NCBI GenBank assembly: GCA_047967505.1
Contig: CM106540.1
DNA: 64,000 nt
Reading direction: 5' to 3' (one strand)
Origin: Dipteris shenzhenensis
Lineage: Eukaryota > Polypodiophyta > Polypodiopsida > Gleicheniales
The translations under genes and the position numbers were made by a program. Below, in pieces: positions 20,040 through 29,370 of the stretch; position 1 is the first letter of the stretch, and every line of letters starts with the position of its first letter. Under the pieces are notes generated by a model. That model was not told where the DNA came from. It saw nothing but the letters and a program-made list of their open reading frames with translations, and ran no database searches.

Positions 20040-20420
20040 TGCAATGATTAAAGGGCCTTGTGCCCTGGTTTTATAGCCCCACAGGACTAGGTGGGGGGAG
20101 CGAGCTGGTCGGCCAGTCTGGTCGGCCACAGAGGCTAGCCCACAGACCCATACATGGGGGTGAGTGGAGGGAGTCATGCACACACAACAAGGGGATCTGC
20201 GCCCCCACTTATAGGAGCTGTGGGGGCAGTTTTAGGGCCTGTTGCAGTCGGTTGGAGGGGCTGCAAAAGTCAGCCATTTAGGCCTGATCCAGTTGGTATT
20301 TTTGAGGGCCTTGGGTCCTATAAAAGGGAGGCCTAGTGCCCCATTCATAGCATCCAGCACACCAGCAGTTGTGGGAGCAGCAGTTCACACATCTTCAGGT
20401 CTACTTCCAGGAGGCAGAAG
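20040..20420 (+). repeat. LTR-like promoter segment related to copia 1 LTR
   Basis: The order of motifs GTTGG...GCTGCAAAAGTCAGCC...TTGGTATTTT..GGCC..GG.CCTATAAAAG...CCCCATTCA...CCAGCAC matches the minus-strand copia 1 LTR (GTCGG..GCAG..AGTCAGCC..GTCGGTATTTTAGGCC..CCTATAAAAG..CCCCATT..CCAGCAC). The TATA box is at about 20317-20323. No primer site or element body follows, so this would be a solo or broken LTR. Boundaries are not determinable by eye. Confidence 0.45.
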
Positions 20421-21409
20421 AGTAGACTGAGCTCTACTTGGGCTGGGCTTCTGGGGCAGCAAGAAGCTGAGATCTATGGATGGAGAAGTCTACATACGCT
20501 CGAGGTGGAGCAGTATGTGGTAAGATCAAAGGACCATGCTCTGGTGGGACTTTGGATCTCTCTCTCTTTGCATTGTGTCCATAGTTTTGGACAGGAATAT
20601 ATTCTTTTGGTAGCTTCTATATCTGGCTAGATCATTGTCTATTGATGAGTCTGCACATCTGTTTGATGCACATAAGTTTAAGAAGTTTGTTATTCCACAC
20701 CCCACACACACTGTGTGAGCTCCTGGGCTATTCTATCAGTCTTCCACTATGCATACCATCTGTTGGTAGTATCATCTTGGGGGGGGAAATCCACCATCCT
20801 TTTCAAATTGCATAGTTGAAATCATATATTTCGGGTTAAAATGTTCCAAATGAAAGCGACTATATTCCTAGAATAAAGATCATCTTCTCCTCATCGTGAG
20901 TACACCCTCAAACACCGGAAATGTCAGACACAACATCAATTTATCATTGAGTTCCTTGTGCAATGGCATGATCTTGATGGCTCCTATGGCACTTGGCAAA
21001 ACAGTGTTGCTGCTTTATTTCAATCATCAAATCTAAGATTCTTTCTAGAAGTCCATATTTTCCACAGGACCTTCTTCAGTTTGAGGGGATGTCACTATCT
21101 AGAAGTAAATTCCCTTCGACTTATGCTGGATGGATACTTGTGAAAGGATAAGCCCTTTCAACGGGAGACTCTTTCCATACAACTCTTCCATAGAGAGATG
21201 CTCTTTTATGATGACGACACACTATTTATAGCAACATGAGATAATCCCTTTCAAGTGGCTCTTTACCTAAGAGAGGCCTTTTGTATGGGTCACTCATTCT
21301 ACGAAGATTCCACACTAATGATAATGTGTTACCAGAATTTCTCATAAAAATACCATCCTAATATTGATTCTACGCAAACGGTTTGATTGTTGGAGGTTTA
21401 GATGTCCAG

Positions 21410-21537
21410 CTATCTTGGTCTATAAAAAAAGGATCTTTAAGCCTTCTGCATTGAGTATTTGACAGTGACATCTATCTTGGTCCCTAGAAAATGGATGTTT
21501 GAGCCTTCTGCATTGAGTATTTGAACAGTAACACTTG
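21410..21537. repeat. Imperfect tandem repeat, about 65-bp unit
   Basis: Two adjacent units share CTATCTTGGTC, a middle GGAT(C/G)TTT, and AGCCTTCTGCATTGAGTAT followed by TTGA-CAGT. Confidence 0.7.
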
Positions 21538-23632
21538 TTGATTGTCCAAGGGGAGGATTGCTTCAAAAAAAATCGCTCCATATGTGATTACTGCTGACAA
21601 CTCCAGTGCTGTCTCAAAAATGACGATTCCCATACAGCATCTCCTAAAAGAACGGTTGGCTGAAGTATATTGTTTGGTTTGGCCTTGGAAGTGGCAATCA
21701 CCTTATAGTAGCCACTAAATACTTCAAGATCTGCAACGTAAGTGTCACAATTTGCAGTCCTAGAATCGCAATTTGCAGCCTTAGAATTGCAATTCGGATA
21801 TAATTTTGTGATGGGCAAAACATCTTGTCAACTATTGACCGAAGTTCAGGATTTGAGCTCTCACCACTTGGCACTTGCACTATTATTTTTCATGATAATT
21901 TTACCTTCCAAGCAAGCATAGAACAGAACTTGGCAGGGCCAAGCCAAACAGAAGCAACATCTACATTTGTCAAGCAACTACCTCCAAATCTTTTTGGGGG
22001 AAATCACCATGTGCAACAAAGATAGAACTTGATGAATGTTTTTGGACTACTGAGCTCTCAAAAAGCCATATAGACTCCAAGTAAAGCATACCAATAGTCT
22101 ATGACAGGTCAACAAATGGATGAAGAGTTATATGAGAACTTGTATCGTAACACTAAGAGATCTTGGGACAAATGGCTTCCACTTGCAGGACTTTGTAAGA
22201 AAGACTTCGTATTAACTCCAAAACAGAAAATAGAGCTAGTCAAGAGTAGCACATAAAGAGAGCTACTAGCAAAGAAGCAGGAAACGATGTACTGTAGCTC
22301 AAAAAGAAAATCGGATATTGGAAGGGAAAACAGCTGGGTAAAATGGGAGGAGAGGAGGGGGACAAAAGGACAGCAATGGAAGGGAGAGGAGAGGCAGAGG
22401 AGTGAAAATATTAATATAAGCGATGTAGGGAGAGAAAGGTGGAGTAAATGAGGGAGTGGAGGCCCTCCTCATACACGTAATAGACCCCTTGCACGCTTTC
22501 CAACATTTCCATATGATACTTTGACTCCAAAAGTTAAGCACCATTCCTAAGCCAACAAGCCCACTAAGCTACAATATCCTTTTGAAGGCAGTATCTCTTT
22601 CCCGAAGATAAAGAATCATCGTAATCTTTTTTCATTCAACTTAGATGAAAACTCACAATAGAATAGCTACACGTGCAAAAAACGACACAAAAGTACAACC
22701 CAAACCCAGAATTAAAAATCAGTCACCCACAAAGTTACAAAACACAATCCCGCCCATGCATAGCAAGCCCAAGGAGTGAATTCATCTAGAAGACTTGATT
22801 ATCTTCTAAAAATTCTTTCTAGGCTAACCTTCCGAAAGTCTATCTAGCTTAAGCTTTGAATTGTATCTAGCTTCTCATGTCTATTGATTCCAGGAGTCCT
22901 ACGCTTAGAATTTAGCATTGAAAAACTGCCACGGAAATAGCTTGAGGAGTAGACTAGAGACGACCACCGATGCCTAAGGGACATGAAATAGAAAATGATA
23001 TGCATGAAGGTGATTTATTAGCTGCCGTTCTTTGCAATTAGAAAGAGCCAGTGCATCAAGCCTCGGTAAGCTGGTGTGATTATATTCGATCATAAAAGTC
23101 TGTATACTCATTCAAAAATCCAAACCGTTCTACTCTTTTGCTCGATATTGACAAATCGAAGTACTGATTGATTTTCAAAGTTTCTTCCAAATCATAGCGT
23201 TAAATGTGTATGATCGATGACTTTCCAACTGGCATGCAATCTTCCATACTCTCACCTTCGCTGAAATAACATCAGCAACTCCACGATGGAAAGAAAGACA
23301 ATTCGGACTAAGTGTACGACTTTGCATGTCAAGGCGCCCGGAGTGTAGGCTTACCAGAAAATGTCGATGAAGAACGAAGAAAAGATTTACCCTCTCAAGA
23401 ACCCACCTGGGTTTTAAACCGGTCAGCCCTAGTAGCAATTAAGGACTTTTTAAGCTAGGTTTTGGACGTGTCAAGCACTCATTGGCCACCATGCTTCCAC
23501 CTATATTCCCGTTACTTGTCATATGACATGTGCAAATTTCCATTTGGGAAGGGACCAAGGGGACGCCCGATTTGCCAAAAAGTTATTAGGCACAATAGTG
23601 GAACCAAACCCCCTTTTTGCCCTCTCGTTGAG

Positions 23633-23655
23633 CCACGTGGCACACTATAAAAAGC
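23633..23655 (+). promoter_or_regulatory. G-box plus TATA-like pair
   Basis: GCCACGTGGC (palindromic G-box, bound by plant bZIP/bHLH factors) is followed within about 5 bp by ACTATAAAAAG. The arrangement resembles a plant core promoter, but no convincing gene lies downstream, so it may be part of a decayed LTR. Confidence 0.35.
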
Positions 23656-24599
23656 AATCCCAAACCCACATGAGCGAATCCTTTATTTGATGTTGCTAGA
23701 TACTAGTAGCCTCCCCGGGTCTAGTTTCTCTCCCTCCTTTCTGGTTAGGCACTCAGCAGAGTGGCTTGGAACGAGATTCTGCCAACCCAACTAGGGTTAA
23801 GGTGGTACCAGTCACTGCTGCCTGGGGGTTCTAGTTGGACCATGCTATTGTCTGGAGAAGGGAGCCCAACTAGAGGTTGGAATTTGGAGCAAAACCAATG
23901 CTTGAATGGGGTGGCCAAGGTCGAAGCCAGGTGATGCATACTCCATTAAGAACAAAAGAGATGGTGAGAACATCACATCCATACCCTTTGCCCATTCCTT
24001 GAATCCCTTCATCAGATCCAAGGGCATGTCAGTAAGAGTAGGGCCTATCATCATTCATGTCAATGCCAGAGTAGAAGAAAGGATACCTATTAAATATTTA
24101 ATTAGGCATTGACAAAGAAAGTGGAGAAAGAAGATCTTAACCACATGGGTTAACGAAGTCACAAGGGGTAACAACGGAGTCCCAAGAAGCCGAGTTAGGG
24201 AAGAGAAATGTTAAATAGATAAACTTTGCAATAAACATCACAAAAAATGAAGTAGCATCATTAAAGGATGAACAATTTTTTTAAAAAGAGAAAATATGAG
24301 CAGTAAGGCTTTGATAAGTCATTGGTTGCATCACTTTTATTGAAGAGGGGAGTCTGCCTACCTGCCACTATCTAACAAGTAAAATAGTGAGAACCAGTTT
24401 TAACTTTGGTTGGGAAGACAGGTGTCATCAACACCCCTCCCTTGTTATTGGAGTCACAATAAAAATAGATGCTTAAGCCACACTTTTATCAACCTCAAGT
24501 AGCGAAGATAATGAACCTTTGAAAAAAAGTTTTGGTTTAAAATAGAGCAATGTTTAGCACTATCAGTCTAAAGTTTTAAGAAGTAAGAATAATGCACTT

Positions 24600-26066
24600 T
24601 TGTAAAAAAGGGGGGTTAACACAAATTGAAATAAGTGAGACATAGAAGGGGTTTAATTTAAAAGGAATTTAAAGAAATAGAGGTGGTTTGAAGCAATTAA
24701 AAAAGGAGGAAAAGATCTTTAAAAGGTGTAAGCAAAGAGCAAAAAATTGGGGGTAAACCATAGTTTTTAAAAACCAAAGAACTTAATTGAGAATTAAGGT
24801 GCCATGGAATGACAAGAAGTAAGGCAAGGAGTTTTTAGTTATAGTGAGAGCGGTTAAAGCAAAATAGAGAGGGGGAAGAAAGAAGGGGAAACTAGATGTA
24901 ATTAAATAAAAGAGGGGATTTTAAAATTGAGAGGAGGGAAAGTTAAAGGTATGTAAATAGAAAGGGGAGAAAAAGCTAGTAAAAAGAATAGAAGGGAGGA
25001 ATTAATTAGTGGGGAAAGAAGGGAAATTTAAAAAAACCAAGGCGGAGACAGAGGGGGGGGGAGCATGTGTAAAACAGGAGCAAATTAGAGGACAGAAACT
25101 AGGGGGGTATGACAATACTAAATTAGGTAAAGGAAGGGACAAAGTCATGGGACACATGTGCAAAAATATTTAGCTAGGAAAAGGAAGGGAAAAACAAGAG
25201 GACTTAAGGGGCATTCTCCTCTAACCAAAAAAGGATAGTACGAAGGGCGCAGTTACCTACAACGATGCAGTGGAGTGAAAGGAGTTTTGGAGCATGGTTG
25301 TGAGGCCAGTGGCACAGCAATCGAGGCCTGGAGTTTGGAGCGTGGCAGTGAGGCAAGTAGTCATAGCAGTAACGGAGGTCCAAGCGGGGGAGTGCCGGAG
25401 CATTGAAGAGCAATCGTTTGAGGGGTAGTACAGGTGATAATGCCCATGGATGGCAGCAAAGTCGGCAGGGGGCAGCACAGGCTGAGCACGGGGGAGATAA
25501 AGAAGTAGCAGTAGTAGACAACGGTTATGGGATGGGACTTGGAAGTACAAGGTTCGCACACGCAAAGCAAAGAATGCAGTGGCAGACACTGAAGCTCTAA
25601 GGAAGGCGGCGGGAGCAGACATAGTGTGAGCAAGGGGGCAATAGCAACATAGAGGAGGCCGTGGAGAAAAGCGAGTGTGTTAAATAGGAATGAAGGGGGG
25701 GGAGAAGGTAATTAGTCGTCGAGAGGTAGGGAGTCAGGCTGGAGGGTAAAGAAGGTAGGGAGACTGGGGGTCTGGGGTTGGGTCTAGGGGGGTTAGTTAG
25801 GGAGAAGTTAGGGCAAAAAAAGGGGGGGAATGGGGGTTAGTTAAAGACTAGTGAGGGTGTAAATAGGGGGAAAAGAAAGGGGTTTGGTTAGAGAGTAATA
25901 AGGGCTTAACATAGAAAGGAAAGGAAAGGGGTGTAATTAGGGAGTAATAAGGGCTTAACATAAAAAAAAGTAAAAGAGAGAAGAAAGGAGGGGGAAGTTA
26001 GAGAGAAGAGAGGGAGAGGGGAGAGAGTAGAAAGGGAGGTAAGTAGAGAGAGAGGGAATGGCACAA

Positions 26067-26122
<56 letters not shown>

Positions 26123-26190
26123 TAGAGGGATGAATAAAGGGAAGGGGGTATGTAGGGAGAGAAGAGGGTATATAGATAGAAGGGGGAACT
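24600..26190. repeat. Long purine-rich tract
   Basis: The plus strand is strongly biased to A and G across about 1.5 kb, with G runs, AGGGG motifs and a (GA)n microsatellite at 26071-26114. A less biased GC-richer island at about 25200-25640 interrupts it; frames there (25204-25622 minus) are Cys/Leu/Pro-rich and have no recognisable domain. Confidence 0.75.
26071..26114. repeat. (GA)n microsatellite
   Basis: About 22 uninterrupted GA dinucleotides inside the purine-rich tract. Confidence 0.95.
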
Positions 26191-26196
26191 GCTGAT

Positions 26197-27231
26197 TTGG
26201 TCATCCCTAGACTAGACTCGGACATCTACATGGAAGAGAGTCTTGATGATCTAATAGAGGAGATGGAAGCAGCTCAAGCATTGAGCCTACTTCAAGAGCC
26301 CCCTGTAGAGCAAGAATCTGCATCAGAGATTGCTGACCCAAACTCTGAATTATGGTCCTTGTCCCCCCTCATCATCGATGGAGAAGAGTACGTATTCCTC
26401 CATGACATAGAGATTCTTTTTGGACTACGAGAGGATGAGGCACTCGGAGTTCTATTGGGGTTTTATGTTGACACAAGTGTTAAAGATCCCTGGGTTTTAA
26501 GTACTAAAGACTAGACAATGGAAGACTTTCTCTTGACGACGCTGGTTTGAATGAGGGATGTAGACATGTCCGTATACAATGCACAACCCTCTCATGCAGA
26601 AGCTTCCACCTCCAACACAGGTTAGGAAAAAGCGTCTACCTCCCAAATGGAACATCACACAGCACCCGGTTCCATCAACATTGCAAATGAGGAAGGGATA
26701 GAAGCCAACGACGTTGTAGTGGTATGGTAAGTTCAAACAATATTTTTTATTTTGATGTTCTTTCAGTATAATTTGTTTTGTTGATCTTCTAATGTTTGTT
26801 GAATTAGATGAGTTTGAGCTTGATGAATTCTCATCTCGACGGGGTAATGTTCGCAGCGCATTTGGGCGAGATCATTCTTTGGCCCATTACCTTGGAAAAG
26901 TCGCAGAGCATATCATGGTCTTTCACAACAAATTTTCTCCTCGAGGTCCTTCGGAGCTGCTAAAGTGCAAGGCTTTGTTGCACACTATCGGATACTCCAA
27001 CATTACTCGGAATGCCGACAAAGTCATTTTGGTACATCGCCTAGCTCTATCAAAATGCCTTTGGATCGAACATTCATGGCAGGGCATTGACGGCAATGGC
27101 TTTGTCTTTGGCAGTAGGAGAGGAGGATGTTAGTGCTGTTGCGGCTAGATTTATATCTAAGAATCCACTAGGGGATTCAAAGACCCCTATTCTCAATGTA
27201 CGTGAACTAGCCAAGAAGAAAGATAGCCTAT
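26197..27231 (+). pseudogene. Unrecognised gene remnant, possibly spliced
   Basis: I do not recognise the family. The first open block (26197-26514) is acidic: SLDDLIEEMEAAQALSLLQ, then IIDGEEYVFLHDIEILFGL. A second block (about 26792-27133) reads ELDEFELDEFSSRRGNVRSA, then LAHYLGKVAEHIMVFHNKFS, KALLHTIGYSNITRNADKV. A third frame continues with MALSLAVGEEDVSAVAARF, TPILNVRELAKKKDSL and stops at 27229-27231. A plausible donor TATG/GTAAGT at 26726/26727 and a T-rich tract with acceptor AG at about 26807 suggest an intron. At least one frameshift near 27060-27110 is needed to join blocks two and three. It could be a captured host gene or a transposon accessory gene; I cannot decide. Confidence 0.4.
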
Positions 27232-27452
27232 GAGGCCTTTTGTATATATAAACATATATTTAAATGGATACATGACTACATGTCTTTATTATTTATTTTA
27301 AGTTATCATTGCTCGTCATGAATTCCATTGTATTTTGTTTAATTCTTTGATGATATATTTTCTCCATCATTTCAATTGTGTTAATTTAATACATTTCTAC
27401 CTAATTTAGTATCATTTTCACCAATTCTAGGTATCAAAAGTTCATTTTTATT

Positions 27453-27580
27453 AAATCTTGAAGGAATTTCACCATCGCGCAAAAGGGAAAAGTGTCCGGC
27501 ACGTCGCCAGGACCCTAGAAAGCCCAAATTTGCAACGGACACTTTTCCCTTCTAGCGATGGTGAAATTCCTTCAGGATTT
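27453..27580. repeat. Near-perfect inverted repeat (hairpin/MITE-like)
   Basis: The left arm 27453-27498 and right arm 27536-27580 are complementary over about 45 bp except for one substitution and a small indel. Arm landmarks are GAAGGAATTTCACCATCGC and GGGAAAAGTGTCCG. The 37-bp spacer contains CACGTCGCCAGGACCC. Weaker complementarity extends 15-20 bp further out. A transcript would fold into one long hairpin. It lies between the unrecognised gene and the H3-like gene. Confidence 0.88.
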
Positions 27581-27782
27581 GACAAAATTCAAAACTTACA
27601 TTAAAATGATCAGTTATACTGTAGTCATAGAAATGGAAAATACACAACAATGTGATAGTGTAGAGAATGTCGATATATTTTATTTTAAAAAATGGGCCCT
27701 TGGGCCTTAGATACAAGATAGTGCCTTCAAGGGCAGGGGGTGGTCTAAGTCCTAAGAGTGGACTGCAAGAGAATCTAGGGCT

Positions 27783-28850
27783 TCAAATTGGGTCACTCCA
27801 TAGCCGCTTCGCCAGAGCCATGTCCTTGTCCATGACCGTGACGTGCTTTGCATGGATGGCACACAATTTGGCATCCTCGAACAAAGCGGTGGTCACTTGC
27901 TCCGTAGCCTCCTGGAGCGCCCCCATAGCTCCTGTGCTGAATCGCACATTGTCCTTGTATCCCTATGCTATCTCCCGTACCACACGTTGGAAGGGAGCAC
28001 GCAGGATCAAGTTATTGGTGGTCTTCTGCATTTGCCTGATCTCCCTCAGGGCCTACGCTCCTGGCTTTGCTTTGTATGGCTTCCTGACTCTTGGTGGGGG
28101 CCTTACAAGTACCCGAACACCAGCCCACAGCCTCCTGTCTGCCTTGAACTTCTTCCATTGCTCTTGTCTGCATTCCTCCTCCGAGTCCTCCTCTAGTTGA
28201 CATCTTGAGCTTTGACCTTCTTTGCAATGGGGCTTCCTCGGCGTCTGCTTTACCCTCCTCATGGGCATAGGGATCATCTCTGCAATGGGCTGTATCACCG
28301 GGAGAGGGAAGATGGTGCTCTTCCTGGTAGTCTGTTGGCCCTCAGGAAGCCTCTCTATGTCCGGGAGGTTATTGAACACATTTTGTTCAATCGGGAGAGG
28401 GCTCTCACGGGGAGGGGAAGGCCGAGGGGAAGGTTGAGGGGAAGGCTGATGGGAAGGTTGAGGGTCAGGCTAAGGTTGAGGGGAAGGCTGAGGCTGAGGC
28501 TGAGGCTGAGGGGAAGGTTGAGGCTGAGGCTGAGGCTAAGGGGAAGGCTGAGGCTGAGGGGAAGACTAGGGGGAAGGCTGACGGGAAGGCTCATGCTCTT
28601 GGGGCTCATGCTGAGGGGAAGGCTAGGGGGAAGGCTGAGGGGAAGGCTCATGCTCAGGAGAGTTGGGGGAGGGCTCACGAGAGTCCTGGGAGACCTCACG
28701 AGAGTTGGGGGAGGGCTCAGGAGAGTCGGGGGAGGTGCCATCGAACTCGGGTAGGTTCGTGTGCATAGATGCCATGGAGGTGGAGCAGCTAGAGGAGGAA
28801 GGGTGGAGGCGGCGTCCAGTGGGTCTAGCAGTGTTCTTCACTCTTGCCAT
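27783..28850 (-). pseudogene. Long-tailed histone H3-like gene with six in-frame TAG codons
   Basis: One frame runs 356 codons from ATG at 28850 to TGA at 27783-27785 without any frameshift. The N-terminus MARVKNTARPTGRRL mirrors the H3 tail (K4 position kept, K9 position Pro). A tail of about 255 residues follows: acidic/Ser-Pro (SPDSPEPSPNSREVS), then a (PQ)nPSP repeat, then basic (RRVKQTPRKPHCKEG). The C-terminus is an H3 histone fold: [73 protein letters not shown]. Loop 1 has ordinary H3 length, unlike CENH3. The internal stops are all TAG, at 28623, 28566, 28536, 28470, 28053 and 27963 (lowest base); no TAA or TGA occurs inside. No intron is seen. Probably a recently silenced variant gene. 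Confidence 0.8.
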
Positions 28851-28863
28851 TGAATAATGAGAG

Positions 28864-28934
28864 TTAGGGTTTTTTTTAACATTTTATGTAGGCCCATCAT
28901 GTTTTGACATCCCTTTTAATTACATTTAGGGTTT
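28864..28934 (-). promoter_or_regulatory. Two telo-boxes upstream of the H3-like gene
   Basis: AAACCCTAA occurs on the minus strand at 28872-28864 and again at 28934-28926, the nearer one 14 bp upstream of the ATG. Telo-boxes are known 5' elements of plant histone, ribosomal-protein and elongation-factor genes. No clear TATA box was seen. Confidence 0.55.
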
Positions 28935-28935
28935 C

Positions 28936-29165
28936 ATCATGCCCCCTTCCCTCACCCTAACCCCTCCAACCCCCCCCCACCCTCATTGCCCTCCCCCCCC
29001 ATTGCCCTCCCCATACTTGCCTCGCCCACACCCATCGCCTTCCCCCATACCCCCCATCCCCACCTCCCCCCACCCTTGCTACCACTCCAACCCTCCCCTT
29101 GCCCCGTCCCACGCCCCTCCCTTCTCTCCCCCCTCCTTCACCATGTCTCCACTTTCCCCAATGTT
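28936..29165. repeat. C-rich low-complexity tract
   Basis: The plus strand is almost entirely C, T and A with C runs (CCCCCCCC near 28971-28999). It encodes Pro/Ser/His-rich frames that I regard as composition artefacts. Confidence 0.85.
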
Positions 29166-29250
29166 GTGTGAGTACAAAAATTGTGGTCAAAATAAGCAAG
29201 ATATTAAAGAGTGAGTACACAAATTGTGGTCAAAATAAGCAATATATTTA
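29166..29250. repeat. Short tandem duplication (about 44 bp)
   Basis: GTGAGTACAAAAATTGTGG... at 29167 and GTGAGTACACAAATTGTGG... at 29211 share GGTCAAAATAAGCAA and a following ATAT. The unit is about 44 bp with a few differences. Confidence 0.8.
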
Positions 29251-29370
29251 TTTCATATTTGTATACAATTACACCATAGCTTCTGTTGGTGGTTGGACCC
29301 CCCATCTGCTCCCTTCTCTCACTCTAGCTTGCAACCAATGTGCAACTCCTCCACTCCCTATGGATGCTTT

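Larger units (their letters stand above)
20421..24599. other. No recognised gene
   Basis: Four kilobases, mostly AT-rich, without a motif-bearing reading frame. It contains a 65-bp imperfect tandem repeat at about 21410-21537, an AATTTGCAGYCYTAGAAT short repeat at about 21747-21795, and a promoter-like G-box/TATA pair near 23633-23655. The longest frames are under 90 codons and show no family signature. Confidence 0.5.

Noticed and set aside
27667-28200. A 177-codon plus-strand frame
   Set aside because: It is the antisense shadow of the minus-strand H3 fold.
28212-28754. A 180-codon plus-strand Arg/Gly/Leu-rich frame
   Set aside because: Antisense shadow of the (PQ)nPSP repeat in the H3-like tail.
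27783-28850. Calling the H3-like gene CENH3
   Set aside because: Loop 1 is the same length as in ordinary H3 and CENH3-specific residues are absent; only the long divergent tail is CENH3-like.
27783-28850. Nuclear reassignment of TAG to glutamine
   Set aside because: The intact histone H3 and other frames give no sign of an altered code, and CAG-to-TAG decay explains the pattern more simply.
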